NCBI GenBank assembly: GCA_009746045.1
Contig: RPFO01000648.1
Location: 402,734 to 466,733, forward strand
Source: Mesostigma viride
Taxonomy: Eukaryota > Streptophyta > Mesostigmatophyceae > Mesostigmatales > Mesostigmataceae
DNA: 64,000 nt
Direction: 5' to 3'
Shown one piece after another: positions 45,739 through 57,574 of this stretch (position 1 is its first letter; the number at the start of each line of letters is the position of its first letter). A program made the position numbers and the translations under genes. The notes beneath the pieces were generated by a model, which was given only the letters and a program-made list of their open reading frames with translations, had not been told where the DNA came from and searched no databases.

Positions 45739-48700
45739 TTAATAAATATAGCGACCTCGCTTCTCTGTAGGCGTTGCTTGTACACAGTCATCGTCGTCAT
45801 CATCGTCACCACTGCCGCCAGCTTTATCATCTTCATCCCTTGGGCCGCCATGAGCTGCCCTATCTCCTTGTTCCTGGCTATCTGGGACCTCATCCACCGC
45901 TGCCAATGTCGACATGGCTTTCGCAGCTGCATTGGCAAAGTTGGCTCTGTTGATCCTGTCTGCTGGGCTATGCTCCGCTCCAGTAGGGTGGCCTTCTCGT
46001 GGGTGCTGTACACCTGCCGTTTGGGCGCTGGGACCTGCAGCATGGCACACGTGCAACCAGACATACATCCACAACATGAAAAGCACGTGGGAAATCTTTC
46101 ATGATGATCAAACCACCCAACCCATCCATCTCTGTCACACCCTTCATGAGTACAGCCATGCTTCAGGATTGGCAGTCCCACAGCTTGCCCTGGTAAATGA
46201 GCAGTAAAAACTCTTTTAGAAAAAACTTGCGAAATGTGCATTCCCTCCTAGGGAATCTAGATACGTGGCAAACCTTACAACAGCACTAGGTATTTGTTAG
46301 AAATCTTTCCACCAATAGCTGGATACACCTAAGCTAGATACAAATTTGCGGAAAAGGGGACACCCCAACACATTTGCTCCGCTGACCACTGGCCAAATCT
46401 CTCGGCCCACCACCCAGCTGCCGCACACAGCGTCCACAACCATCACCATTGTCATCATTCTGGAAGTACATCACAGACCCGCTCTGCTGCCATTGTCCTG
46501 ATCACTCTCATCCCTATCCCCTCACTCACCGGTCGTCACTTCAGACCAGACGATCGTGCGTGGGGTTTGCAGGGACGAATGCATGCCGTGGTGCAGCGCG
46601 GACGAATGCATGCCGTCACCCGCCCCCTGCGACGGCAGGGACCCGCCTCGCGCCGCCGGCTCCGCTGGCCCTTGCCCACGCTCATCGTGCGGGTGAGTGC
46701 ACCCTGCCCCACCCCCATACCCATCCTCATGAGCATACGGGGCTGATGATGGCACGGACGCCGAGGCAGAAGGTGCGGGCCGCCCCCGCTGGCTGTCAGG
46801 GTTTGGTGGCCGTCCCTCAGGGGAACCGTGGAAGGCAAAGGGGTCGCCCGTCCCGGCTTGCTGCGCGTGGTGCGGTGGCGCGTGCGCCCCCCTGTCCCCC
46901 TCCTGGGGGTTCCCAGGGGCCGGCCCAGCCCCCCCCAGCTGCGACTCCATCATAGTGGCCAGCACCAGCTGCGCGCTGAAGTCGGACGTGTTGCTGCCAA
47001 AGTGGGGCATGAACAACACGGGGCTGGGGGGGGGGGGGCAGATGCCGCGAGGGGGGGTGGCAGCGGGCACGGTGGCAGGCAGGGATGGTGGCAGGCAGCG
47101 GTTGTGTTGGCAATGTACATCATGGCAGCAACAATGACATTATTGTTAGTCGCCGGCAGGCGGATGGAGTTGTGATGGTAGAGTTGTGCATGCGAGGTGG
47201 CCAAACATCGTGGATGGGTTGCTGTTACCAGTGTCCCATCGAAGAACGAGCGCAGGGCTTTGAGGATGAAACGAGCAGCCACCACACGAAAACAGTTGTT
47301 AGCCTAGCAACCCAAAAGGATGGCAGGACAACCGAATAGGCTGCCATGCACGTGGAAGCATGACGCGGTGGCCGAGTACAGCCTGCGGAGTGTGAGGTCC
47401 ATAGGTCCACAGAATCATCCCTGTGTGCGCCAAACCTCTGAGATTATGACAACAACCTGACATATATCTGCCAAACACCACGCCAAACGCATGTGGCCAC
47501 CCACCTGCCCGTCTGGTCGACATAGCACGCGCGGCCACCCACCTGCCCGTCTGGTCGATATAGCACGCGATGTGGGCATCGGTCGCCTCGCAGAATGTCA
47601 CAAAAGCCTGGGGTGGGAAGACAGGGAGGAGGACAGGGTGGAAACAGGGTTGCAAAGGCAGGGTTGGTCGACGGGTCGGTGGACCGGGCGGAAAAAAAAG
47701 GTGTATGCAGAACAAACACAGGAGTGTAGGGACCAAGGAGTGTAGGGGATGGGTACGACGAGCGACGTTACACATTTAGGTGACAACAGGTCAGCAATGC
47801 TTGTCAGGCAAAGCGGGGATAGAGACATAGTGCCGTTTTGATGACAAGAAACGCCATGAAAATTGTTAGCTGAATGCTTCGAAACCTAGAATAGCCTGAC
47901 CCTGCAAGTACAGCTGCTGTTCACATACAGTCATACACAGATGCCCCGTGTCCACAAACAAACGAGGTGAAAAAGCATTCATCAAAGCTCTCTTCGTTCT
48001 TGCTCAAGAAGTTCAACTAAATATCGGAGGCGCCGCTTGCTGGAACCGCAACGAAGGGCCGGCCACCGAATAGGGCGGGAAACACAGGCAACGTAATGGA
48101 CACGTGTGATTGGTGAGGAGCGATCACTGTGCCTGCGCCAAATAATCCACACTCATGCCCCCCCTGGCAGCATGTATCAGATCCCCTCGCACCTCCACCT
48201 CCCGTCCCTCCCATCCCATGCAAGCTCCTGTGCACCGAGGAGACTTCTGGACAAGCTCTTAGCTCCACACAGTTTCCATAAGAGCAGCAGCACCCAGCAT
48301 AAACGGTGCATGGCACGACACGGAGTCACGACACACTTGACTCCACCCTGATAGGACCGGCATGTTTTGGGGGGGGTTGAGGCCAGCAGGCTGCCTCCAC
48401 CTTCTGGCGGGACCCACTCATCACGTCGAAACGCTTGTGTTTGGCCTACTCCCAAGTGCGGACGCCAGATGCCTACCTACACCTACGTTCCCTGACTATC
48501 TAGTACTATCAAGTGTGGACGCCAGATGCCTACCTACACCTACGTTCCCTGACTATCTAGTACTATCAAGTGTGGACGCCAGATGCCTACCTACACCTAC
48601 GTTCCCTTACGCCCTTACACAGATGGTTGAGAGCGAGGCCACCTACAAAAAAGGTGTCGGGGGCAACGTTGCGATCAAGTGGGTTGTGTAAAGGCAATCA

Positions 48701-51700
48701 CTGCATGGTACAACGACCGCGTCTTCGGCCGCACCTTAGCTCCTTGACACTGAGAGGGACGTCCACCAGTAGTAACACTTAATACCACTTCACGGCATTG
48801 CGTACCTTCAGCTCCTTGACGCTGAACGTGACATCCACCGGGTCGCCCACGTGGCGGTACTGCTCGAGCTCATTGGCCGGGTCGATCCACAGCTTGGTGC
48901 CCAAACTGGTCTCGCTCGCACCTGGGGGGGGAGGACGGCCGTGAACGAGGGCAGAACGGGTCGGGTTGGATGTGCGCTGCACCGTTGTGCTGTCAATCAG
49001 GAACGTGCATGCTGGAAACTAGAGAGCGGAGCACACAAGGTCCGCCACAAGGGCACCGTGAACACTCTCAAGGGGGAGCTGCAGCGGTCTAAACCAGCAA
49101 AAAGCATCCATTTCTTGGGAGCGGGAGGAAATGGCATTCATGGCGGGAACAGCCACGTCGACAAGCTGATGTCACGCCCACCACTACCAGCGGGTTGGGG
49201 TCCACCCACTAAGCCTATCACCCATTCATCACACGGCGAGATGGGGTAGTCGATGCCAGCTCGCACGTCAACACCGACGGTGATGGTCGACCCACCGCTC
49301 ATCTCTCCCATCCAGCTCACGGAGGAGACGGGCGTGCCTTCTGTACGGGCATGAGGGCCATGCGTGAGGCCATGCGCGAGGCCTTGCATGCCCGGCATAT
49401 AAGGCCACACATAGGAGGCATGGCATAAGAGGCCAGGCATATGAGGCGACCCACCATCCACACATGCGTGTGGCACGCCCATCATGCACCCTGCCGGCCC
49501 CCCACCCATTATACAAGCACAGCCCGTCGCCGCCTGCCCCGAACACCAGCCGCACCACCCGCAAAACACCCACTCAAAATCTTGCCTCGTTGCTGCAAAC
49601 CGCACACGCACACTTGATGAGTGCGAAGACGTTGGTCAACCCTCACCCAACACGGATGGGGTCTAAGACAAAACACATCACCACCCACCCGTGACGCTTC
49701 TAATGCACCCACCCTTGATCGGGTCCACAAAGCTGCACATCTGAATGGCCTTCTTCTCGTCCTGCTGCTGCGACTCGCTGCCGCCGCCATCACCAGTCGG
49801 CTCCGTCACGATCAGCGTGATCTCCTGTCGCACGGCAGCGCGCCACGTGGCAACCAGCGAGGTGTGCGGCAGGTGATGACCATCCAGGCACACAGCCATG
49901 CAGCCGACACAAATATAGAGGCACACAGTCATGCAGCCGACACAAATATAGAGGCACACAATCATGCAGCCGACATAAGTACAGAGGCACAAATAGTTGG
50001 TGTGATTGCCTTGCTTGAGAAAGGTCAACCCGTGATGTGCCATCAGCCGAGACGATGCATCAGCAAGTGTCGCTGGCGTCGAAAACCAGGCATCCCCGTG
50101 ATGCCTTCAAAAAAGTACAAATAGGAGGCTGTCGAGGTCATCAGCAAAAAGTTCCGCGCGCAGCACGCTCTGCCCTGGCGCGGGCCTGTTGCTCGCGGCC
50201 AAACGCCTCTCGCACCTGCAGGTTGTTCTGGAAGTTGCTCAGGAGGCGCGACAGGTGGCGTGGTGACAGCACCAGCAGCGTCGGGTAGGCGTCCTTGTCC
50301 ACCGCGGCTTGCAGGATCTCAGCGTCAGCGTTGCAAGCCACACCGTAGGTCTTGCGAATGCCTGCACGAGGGGGAGGGGGGGAGGGCTGAAGAGAGGCTG
50401 CTTCATGCCTTTAACAATGCGAATGAATGTTGGGAATGGTGTTGGGAACGTTGGGCATGATGCGAATGAATTATGCTGCAATTGAATGTTGGGTGAGGGA
50501 AGCAGCAAGGCGGTGGGAGACGCTGAACGTGGGTGAAACAGGAGAGGAGGCACGCGTAGGGGTCAGAGGAGCAGACAAAAGCCGCAGATAAGGACTGATG
50601 CGGTGGAAAAGGAATACGGCATCGATAGGGGTTGATGCAGCCACCAGTAGGTGAGAAGCATGAGCAGGTGCGAGCGCGCAGAAGCAGGCTGCTGGTTGCC
50701 GCGGGTTGCCACAAGGTAGGACCCTTGGGAAGACCAACAAAAATGGTGAGTCCAACGGAGCAGATCTTTGTGGGGGGTGGTAGCTGGATGGGCAGCCTCC
50801 TCAGCTCACGGGAAGCCACAAGATGCCATACCTCGTTGGTACAAAAAAACTTGCAAGCCAGGGCTCGCCCTTGGACGCGGACCCAATTAAAAGTTAAGTG
50901 GTTCTTGATCAAATATTTTTGGCTCTAAAGATTTTTTTCCTGTTTCTAAAATGTGACTCATCACTAACGACCCCACTAGCCACGCACGCATGCCCGAGCC
51001 ACCAAGCGTGTCGAAGGGATCAACCAACGCTGTGCACAGACCTACCCAGGGTACCCAGGTACACATGAGTGTGCAAGAACCAGCGACCAGGGCAGAGAAA
51101 GAAGCGAAACAATGACAAACGCCTGACAAGGGTTGGCAGTAGCGTGCCAGCAGGGGAGGGCGGGGGCGTGCCAGCAGGGCCATGGGGTGCGCCACCCACC
51201 GCTCATGCGACAGTCGAGCGTGAAGACGAGCTTACTGGCCCCTGCCCCCCGCCCCAACGTGATGGCCATCGACTCCACCGCTGACACGGTGCGGAACACG
51301 GTGCACACCGACTGGGGGGTAGGAGCCAGCACGCAGGCGGCAGGGGGGATGCACGCAGGCGAGGAGCACACACACACAGAACGCAGGGGGAGAGACACAC
51401 AGGGGAGGGCGCCACCCGCACACAGGGGAGGGAGGAGGGCGAGGTCAGCGACCGGTGTCTAAACGTGCGCCACCGCGCTCCCTTGTCATCCCACACACCC
51501 ACACGCACATGGATGTGGGTGGAGTCCCCTCCACCTGTACTTGGCCTCCGCCTGCTACCTGTACCCCAACATGAAGCAGCCTCACCCTTGGTCTATTATT
51601 TGTACAGATGCAAGCAAAAAAAATTGCTCTAATGCAAGCAACCAACATTTGTACAGATGCAAACAAGCAAGCAGAAATCCTGAACTAACAGGTTCAAAAA

Positions 51701-52384
51701 ACAAGCTCCAGCAAGTGCCACACTGCAATGCGCTACCTTCACCCACCCCGAGTAACGTAACAAAAAGACACCGCAAGGCAGGGCTGGTGCTGCGCCCGAG
51801 CAAGGTGTGCCTGTGGTATTGCCCCTCAGCATGCCTGCACCCCATCCAGCGCTGCCACCCACCTTGAGCATGACCCCGCACTGCGCGGGCCCCCTCACGG
51901 CGTACGAATCGAAGAAGGATGCGCTGAAGGTGATCGCGAAGAAGGCCGAGCGCGCGCTGTTTAGGGAACGCACGATGAGCTGGCAGGCGTGTCATTACAG
52001 CGTGCCGCGCGCAAGCATATCCAGCAAAGCGCCACGCACGAGACACGTTCCCAACACATGACAAGCGCAGCGTTAGTTTGCCACAAAAAAAAGAGGGGAT
52101 GGAGGGGAGGAGTCGTAGCCGCTAAACAGCACACGTGGCAGCCGGGGCAACACAAAGATGCTCCCAGCCAGGAAACAAGAACCTGAAAACACACAATGAT
52201 GACGCTGACGTAAGAACTTGGCGCGGGTCTGTTGAACAGAGAGAAATACACGATATCTTACTTCATTCGGAAACGCCTCCAGCAACAACTCAGTCCCGAC
52301 TCGCGCCAAAGAAGACATGGCCCGCCCGAAGTGCTTTATTTGCCCTCTACCAAGATGGCACTCCAAGCTGGGCTCCTCGTCCAT
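45739..52384 (-). CDS. RAD9: RAD9-type subunit of the 9-1-1 checkpoint clamp (9 exons)
   Basis: Exons in transcript order: 52384-52262, 51979-51863, 51311-51200, 50361-50216, 49824-49713, 48921-48806, 47607-47543, 47023-46530, 46034-45739; all phases agree, giving 526 aa. An in-frame TAA lies 12 bases before the ATG. Recognisable blocks: 'IKHFGRAMSSLARVGTELLL', 'LNSARSAFFAITFSASFFDS', 'VCTVFRTVSAVESMAITL', 'GIRKTYGVACNADAEILQAA', 'EITLIVTEP', 'TKLWIDPANELEQYRHVGDP' then 'VDVTFSVKELK', 'AFVTFCEATDAHI', and 'SDFSAQLVLATMMESQL'. These follow plant and animal RAD9 order. The tail is Gly/Pro/His-rich and ends with a seven-Asp run and 'CVQATPTEKRGRYIY'. RAD9 forms a PCNA-like ring with RAD1 and HUS1 at damaged DNA and activates ATR signalling in the nucleus through its tail. 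Exons 8 and 9 are joined on splice signals and the RAD9-like terminus. Confidence 0.9.
47496..47571 (-). repeat. 38-bp duplication spanning the 5' splice site of RAD9 exon 7
   Basis: The exon end GACCAGACGGGCAG|GTGGGT with flanks is duplicated. Donor GT pairs lie at 47542-47541 and 47504-47503. The period is not a multiple of three, so use of the second donor would shift the frame. Confidence 0.85.
48455..48612. repeat. 57-bp tandem repeat, nearly three copies
   Basis: The unit begins AAGTGTGGACGCCAGATGCC and ends CTATCTAGTACTATC. It lies in the RAD9 intron between exons 6 and 7. Confidence 0.92.
49880..49992. repeat. 33-bp tandem repeat, three to four copies
   Basis: The unit CATGCAGCCGACACAAATAT followed by AGAGGCACACAGT is repeated downstream of the RAD9 exon 4 acceptor region, in the intron between exons 4 and 5. 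Confidence 0.9.
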
Positions 52385-53401
52385 TTTCTTTCCTTAATCC
52401 AGACAAAAATCAAGGTTGAAGGCCATGCCATCCAAAGCCTCCAGAAGTTTTATACGAATCCACGTAAACCATAGTGGTGAAGTCCTCACCCTTCTGAAGA
52501 GGTCCGCTGATAAGCTCAGGGCGTACGTCTATGCCTCGCAGCTTGCTGCAATCTCACTGCAGCACCTGAGATTTGATTTGCCAAACGCATGGGAAACAAA
52601 AAAGCGTCAAGTTTTTTTTTAGATGGCATGGTTGTATGGCCGCCCTGCAACTTCAGGAATTACTGCCGTTCTAAAGTATTCTTGATAATTGCTTTTTGCC
52701 GAAAAACGCGACATCGCGGGGTAATGATCCATTAAAACCACATGGCACGCGCATAAACTGCAGCACACAATTGATTGGCAAATATTTGGCGCGCTTTCAA
52801 GGCCAAAATTGCAGGAGCAAGTCGTGCTAACGTGTCAGCCAGTAAACTGCCCATTCATCGCTCATCAAGTATCCTGCAACCAGGCTGCAACTGGAAAATT
52901 GACTGCGAAACCAAGTGTACAGTACGGCATTCTCGTCCATGCTGACACTTGTGCACTTGCAAGCACTTCCTGCCATAAACCTTCCCCAGGCGATGGTGGA
53001 ACGCTAGTCGCGCTACAGGAGTCCCATGTCCTTCTCGAGCTGGTGGTGTGCCCATTCCGCTCAAGGCGTGACATTAATGGCGAAAATTCTTGCATATTAT
53101 CCGCCAGGTATGGCGATGGGTTTGATCTGTGCAAAGGGATGAAGTTGGCGATGAAGTTAGAGCGTTGACAAGAGGCGGTTGCGTACTTGCATCGGCGTGA
53201 GCACGTCAATGGAGGAGTGTGAAAGGCTCGACGTTGGGCAGAACCATGGTTTTTACGGTTAAGATAATGCCGTTCTAGTACCTCTGGCGGGTGAAAATTG
53301 TGCCCTGTCTGGCTGAGCTAGGGGAGCTGAATAGGACGGCGTCAATTTCAAGATACCAGCCAGATTATGTTGGCGTTTTCCGTGACAATTGCACTGTTAC
53401 A
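52385..53401. other. Divergent intergenic region between RAD9 and the SNAPC5-like gene
   Basis: About 1 kb separates two divergently oriented start codons, so it probably serves as a bidirectional promoter region. A 119-codon plus-strand ORF at 52,809-53,168 has no recognisable motif and is not called. No clear TATA box was placed. Confidence 0.5.
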
Positions 53402-56400
53402 ATGACTACGAAAACGCCTGCCGAGAACAGTGCGTCATTGCTCAAGTGAGTGGCATTTTGTGCAGATAAGTTCTTTTCAAACTGGGACCTGCTCACGCAG
53501 CGTGGACATCGTGCCCGATCGTTTGATTGCCTGCTCGACCATGTTCATGTGTCTAGCTTCTGTTTTTCTGTTGCAAATGCGTCCACGCGATTCGCCCTTC
53601 AAGCGCCTGCCACCTGGGCCGATGCGGCTTGCAGCCCCGGCCAGTCAACTCACCGGGCTTTTAGTGACGTCAAGAAAAGTATATCTGTTTGTCATGCTAC
53701 TATTAGCAATTAGTTCCTTGACCTAGTGTTAGAGCCAAAAGCCCAATGTTCAACATGGTCTCTAGTGCCTGTACCAGAAAATCTGTTGCATCACGGGTCT
53801 TGCTTCAGGCACACCCTGTCCTGATGGGCAAGCCCGTTGCCAGAGTCGCCTGAAGCAAGGTTTGCCGGAAATAGCAATGCGAGGTATCACATCGTACTCA
53901 CGCCAAACAGCACGGCGTGGTACTGTCCCGTTCACGCGCCCTCTGCAGGCCTGCGTATCCGTTCTCCTGTCAGCACCGTCCCTGTAGCTGTGCGCGTGAT
54001 GTCGCATGCAGCCAGGCTGCCTACCGGCATTGTGCATGCACGCATGGGCCCAGGCTGCCTGCCGGTATTGTGTGCGGATGAGCCAAGCATTGTTGGCCAC
54101 CAGCGAAGGTGTCGCGCGCACGCATCCACCTCAGGCCGCGTTGCCACGCTGTGGGTGTTGCCACTCCCCTTTCTCCACGCGTGGTGCCACTCCCCTGTGG
54201 GTCCACGTGATGCCGCGAAACAAAGCGAGCCAGCGCACGCCACGCAATGAGCGTGCCCTTTTCTAGCGCACGCCACGCGATGAGTGTGCCCTTTGCTAGC
54301 ACACGCCACGCGATGAGTGTGCCCTTTGCTAGCACACGCCACGCGATGAGTGTGCCCTTTGCTAGCGCACGCCATGCGATGAGTGTGCCCTTTGCTAGCG
54401 CACGCCACGCGATGAGTGTGCCCTTTGTGTCCACCAAACCTCCAGCAAATGGCATGCAACCAGACGTGTACCCTACCTGTGACGGCAGGCACCACAAGCG
54501 TGCTTCTCCTGCGGGCCTTCGGGCTGTGCGCGTGGGGTGGGCGTTCGCCTCGCCTGTCATCTGTCATCTGTCATCTGTCATCTGTCACCTGTCATCTGTC
54601 ATCTGTCATCTGTCATCTGTCATCTGTCATCTGTCACCTGTCACCTGTCATCTGCCATCTGTCATCTGTCATCGTGATTGTGATGGTCAATGCACTGTCC
54701 ACGGGGGGCGCATGTGACAGGCCGCTGTGTCTCTCACAGCCTCATGCCCGCGTGCTCTGAATCCCCTGTGCACACCCGCGGGTGCTTCTTCCTCCCCCAC
54801 CACCACCACCACCCCAGGTGGCTGAAGAAGGAGGAGCAGGCGCTGGCGTCCGTGCAGCAAGGGCTTGCCCAGCAGCTGCGGCGCCTGCAGGTGAGCCCCG
54901 CAGGGTGTTCACCCCTACCATTCGTGTGGTGCTCACAGTTTGTGCCCCACGGTTGGCGCCACCGCTTGCTGCCACCCTTGTGTGTGCAGGGCCGCGGCGT
55001 GCCCGTTGTAGTCCATCGCCGCCATCTACGGGCCCTTGCGATTTTGTCGTCTCATTAACAGTTGCGCGTGAACCTGGGCCTTGAAAGCTTGTCTGCGCTG
55101 TCCGTGCCTACTGCTGCCATCCCTACTGCTGCCATCGCTGCGTGTCCGGTCGGGTTGCCGGCCTCCTTGAGACTGCATCGGTCTTGCCACTGCATGCCTC
55201 AGATATAACCGACAACTCTCTAAGTCATTCCACAGTGCTAGCATGCCAGGCGTCCCATATCGGTTGTCCCACCTAAGGTGAGGGTCCTATGCCAGACCCC
55301 CCAAAACCATAATATGGAATAACATGCAAAGCTGGTCTGGGGGCACCCAAACAATCATTTTGCCATGTAAATGGGATGTGTGGGGATCCATCCCACCCAC
55401 TGATGGGGGGTGTATACCCCTTTCAGTGCCCGGTATTACGCAAAAACGGACAACAGACGCTACTTTAGGGGCATATCCCCTAGGACAATTGGGGCAAAGT
55501 TACTCATATTTCAATATATTTCAATATACTATCATATAAATTGAGGTTGCCTACCTATGTGTTGGAGCCCCGGAATGTTGAGTATTAATTCACCCCTAAG
55601 AAAGCACTATTTGAGGCTGCAAAACATAAATCAAATCATAGACACATAGTTAGAGCCTGGGGAGACAAAATCAAATACTACACATATCGACAAGTAATGC
55701 CACAAAGTTTGAGCTCATTCTGACTACAAACGTGCGAGGAGTGGCGTTTCGCATGCAGTTGGCCACCTGTGCAGACGCTAAGGAAGGCAAATGTGAGCAC
55801 ACCACCACTTCCTATGCCACCCAAGCAAGAGGCTCCAGACCATGCCCAATGCGACCACAACGCACAAGGAGGTGGTTGGGCACCTCATGTGTGCTTGCCT
55901 TACCTTGGCACAGGCAGCCTTACACGTGTGTGCACAGCAATGAGGCAGGTAGCTCTGCGTGGCTAGCCAACACTTAAAAAGCATATCCCAGGTTTTTGTT
56001 GTTAGCATCATACCAAAATCAAGCTGTCCAATGCGAATACATTCTAGAAAGCCATATCCATTGATTGCCCAACCAATGGAACAACAGACAGTCCACAGAG
56101 AAAGCATACTTACCATAAATGCTGCGTGCCAGGGCTTCTTACCATCGTTACTTTGCCTTGCTAGCTTATGGTAGGGCTCTCCCATAATTCAGTGGAAGAG
56201 AGGCCAAGAAAAAAATGATAATCCCTACCTACATGCAGTTCCACCCATGCAGTATGCCCCTCAGAATGCCCACTATCGCCTCTCTTTCCAGCCCAATTGT
56301 TTGCTAAGGAACAAGCTCAAACCCGCGAGCCTCTAAAAAACAATAAGCCGCTGATAAGAAAGGCTGCGTCAGTATTCACACAAAACTGAGTGCTGTTAGC

Positions 56401-57574
56401 TGCATCCTTCCAGGAAACCACTCAACGAATCCCTGACAACTTGCCGGCATGCCACGGCTCACGCTTTGACACGTCCCAGCCATGCAACCTAGATAAAACC
56501 ACTAAGAGCTGCCAGGAATCTGGCGATGCGCAACACAGAATGGCATGCTACTTGGCGCTAGCTGCACAGAAAGAAGCCGAAAACTCACGTTGATGACCCT
56601 TTAAGGAAGCGAAACATTTATAAGGCGACGTTGAGCACACGTTCGTACCATTACCGGCATTGTCCTTCGCCCAGCGGCGCAAGAAAGACCAACCTTCCAT
56701 GGAAAGATAAAACAGGCATCCCGCAAGCCTGGAGAGTGTCTTACCGATGATGACGGACATCTTGCCAAAACCCAGAAAAATTTTTCAAGCTTTGCTAATA
56801 AGAATGTAAACGCATCCTAGAAGCTGATTGAAGCCAATCAAACCTGACAATCACCGCCGCTAGCGTGCATTCTAATTTATACCTCGCGACGAAATTTTCG
56901 GATCGGACCCCCATGGCGATGGTTATTAATAATATCATCGACACTGCAAAACGCACAAACTCTGCTATGAAGAAACATCATAAACTCGTCGTCTTTGAGA
57001 TTCGCGCATTTTCTCTGCATGCAGCGCATGCTATCCTTGTCTAGCAAGTATCTTTTTCTAGGTGGCCTGAAAGCACGTCGCCATGCCCAGCTCCTGTGGG
57101 GGTGCGCGCATCGTGCACCACTTTTTCACAGTGCGGACGGGTACCGCCAGAAAATTCGCGCCGGGACCGTCACCTTGTGTACCACGCAGCAGGTCGTGGG
57201 CAACATGCACCGTGTGGGGTGGCCGGGTGCCATTGTGGTGGTGGTGTCGTGCAAGGCAGCTGCCTGCTCATCTATGCCACGCAAACTGATCAATTCGCTC
57301 ATGGCATGCTTCCAAACGCATGATGCAGGCGGAGGAGGCAGCCATTCGGGAGGTGCTACAGCAGGCAGGGACGCGGCCGCCTGCTGGTGTGCTGGAGGAG
57401 GACGTGGAACATGCTGGTGGCTGCGTGGGGCCGGAGCTGGCAGCGCCACCCACAACGATTGCTGCTGGCGAACGCAGCACTCACGTGGAGCATGGGCTTC
57501 TGTCGATCGATGTGGGAGGGGATGTAGCGATGGGCATGGAAGATCATGTGGAAGCTCCGGTGGCTCCTCCATGA
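53402..57574 (+). CDS. Small coiled-coil protein resembling SNAPC5 (3 exons)
   Basis: Exons 53402-53445, 54818-54890 and 57329-57574 join in consistent phase to a 120-residue protein. It starts 'MTTKTPAENSASLLKWLKKE', continues 'EQALASVQQGLAQQLRRLQ', then 'AEEAAIREVLQQ', and ends in a Gly/Ala/Glu-rich acidic tail. The pattern K-E-E, a helix, then 'L-x-x-E-E-x-A-(I/L)' followed by an acidic tail is what I recall for SNAPC5 (SNAP19), a small subunit of the complex that drives snRNA promoters for RNA polymerases II and III. The family is short and low in information, so other small coiled-coil proteins are possible. Exon 1 is only 44 nt; exon 3 rests on the acceptor 'GATGCAG' at 57,328. Introns are 1.4 and 2.4 kb and hold tandem repeats. 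Confidence 0.5.
54234..54432. repeat. 33-bp tandem repeat, six copies
   Basis: The unit GCACACGCCACGCGATGAGT followed by GTGCCCTTTGCTA is repeated in the first intron of the SNAPC5-like gene. Confidence 0.93.
54553..54676. repeat. (TCATCTG)n / (TCACCTG)n 7-bp array
   Basis: About 17 heptamer units occur in the same intron, about 140 bp before the exon 2 acceptor at 54,817. Confidence 0.93.
54890..57328. other. Intron 2 of the SNAPC5-like gene
   Basis: This 2.4-kb stretch has no tandem array and no recognised coding segment. An ORF from 56,995 overlaps exon 3 in another frame and has no family motifs, so it is treated as a shadow. Confidence 0.4.

Noticed and set aside
52809..53168. 119-codon plus-strand ORF upstream of the SNAPC5-like gene
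   Set aside because: No recognisable motif, no splice linkage, and it lies in the presumed bidirectional promoter region.
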